Assembly: GCA_031256305.1 (NCBI GenBank) | Contig: JAIRQU010000234.1 | Location: forward strand, 1-6,630 | Source: Burkholderiaceae bacterium | Lineage (GTDB): Bacteria; Pseudomonadota; Gammaproteobacteria; Burkholderiales; Burkholderiaceae_C | Direction of reading: 5' to 3' | Length of the DNA: 6,630 nucleotides | Shown: in pieces, positions 6,206 to 6,630 of the stretch | Layout: each line of letters begins with the position of its first letter | How positions within the stretch are numbered: the first letter of the stretch is position 1 | Notes under the pieces: model-generated | What the model was told of the DNA's origin: nothing | What the model saw: only the letters and a program-made list of their open reading frames with translations | Databases searched by the model: none | Position numbers and translations under genes: made by a program

Positions 6206-6630
6206 GCCGCAGCTACTTTGGCACCGATGGCGTGCGCGGCACGGTCGGGCAGTATCCGGTCACGCCAGATTTCGTGCTGCGCCTGGGCCATGCCGCCGGG
6301 CGCGCGCTGCGCCGCGGCGCGCCTGACGATGCGCGGCCCGCGGTGCTGATCGGCAAAGACACGCGCCTGTCGGGCTATCTGCTGGAAAGCGCGCTGGAAT
6401 CGGGCCTGATTTCCGCCGGCGTGGACGTGGTGCTGCTTGGCCCCATTCCCACGCCCGGCGTGGCATACCTGACGCGGGCGCAGCGCGCCAGCCTGGGCGC
6501 GGTCATCAGCGCCAGCCACAACCCGCACACGGACAACGGCATCAAGTTCTTCAGCGCGCAAGGCAGCAAGCTGCCCGATGCGTGGGAGGAAGAAGTCGAA
6601 GCCCTGATCGACCAGCCGCCGCAATGGGCC
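6202..6630 (+). CDS. glmM: Phosphoglucosamine mutase GlmM (5' part, truncated by window end)
   Basis: The first 143 residues of an alpha-D-phosphohexomutase that, by family knowledge, converts glucosamine-6-phosphate to glucosamine-1-phosphate for UDP-GlcNAc, peptidoglycan and LPS. The N-terminus [19 protein letters not shown] (3-21) is diagnostic for Glm[13 protein letters not shown] (51-62) is the conserved domain-1 loop, and [17 protein letters not shown] (101-117) carries the phosphoserine at Ser105, equivalent to E. coli Ser102. The full protein would be about 445 residues; the metal-binding and sugar-binding loops lie beyond the window. The ATG overlaps the folP stop as ATGA, giving translational coupling. 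The folP-glmM order is the same as in E. coli. Confidence 0.97.
   Translation, partial: MSRSYFGTDGVRGTVGQYPVTPDFVLRLGHAAGRALRRGAPDDARPAVLIGKDTRLSGYLLESALESGLISAGVDVVLLGPIPTPGVAYLTRAQRASLGAVISASHNPHTDNGIKFFSAQGSKLPDAWEEEVEALIDQPPQWA

Overview
The window is a GC-rich (roughly two-thirds G+C by eye), densely coding bacterial chromosome segment. Protein signatures point to Betaproteobacteria, order Burkholderiales. A family such as Comamonadaceae is plausible, but the sequence alone does not settle it. The basis is a DUF3460-type small protein just before scpA, an FtsH starting from TTG with a beta-proteobacterial N-terminus, and the yhbY / rlmE-ftsH-folP-glmM order, which matches the E. coli yhbY / rlmE(rrmJ)-ftsH-folP-glmM neighbourhood. 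No tRNA, rRNA, CRISPR array, transposase or phage gene was seen.

Layout. (1) Positions 23-1136, plus strand: a DUF3460 protein overlapping scpA by 17 nt. (2) Positions 1146-2405, minus strand: yhbY (ribosome-assembly RNA-binding protein), followed 12 nt later by a GT-A-like glycosyltransferase gene. This pair converges on scpA across only 9 nt. (3) Positions 2425-5150, plus strand: rlmE, divergent from yhbY across 19 nt, then ftsH after a 131-nt gap with a heat-shock-like promoter candidate. A strong intrinsic terminator lies at 5177-5205. (4) Positions 5228-6630, plus strand: folP and glmM, joined by an ATGA overlap; glmM runs off the end of the window.

Function. This is mainly core housekeeping: chromosome condensation (ScpA), 50S maturation (YhbY, RlmE), membrane proteolysis (FtsH), folate synthesis (FolP) and cell-wall precursor synthesis (GlmM). 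No new multi-gene system is evident. The most unusual object is inside folP. A 117-nt, in-frame, GC-rich palindromic insertion (39 codons) is bracketed by a 9-bp near-perfect direct repeat (CCTCC-T/A-CGC). It lies between the SRKS and RVHD active-site motifs. Removing exactly one repeat plus the insert gives a 286-residue dihydropteroate synthase whose spacing between these motifs equals that of E. coli FolP as I recall it. This looks like a small mobile palindromic element that landed in an essential gene and was tolerated as an extra surface loop.
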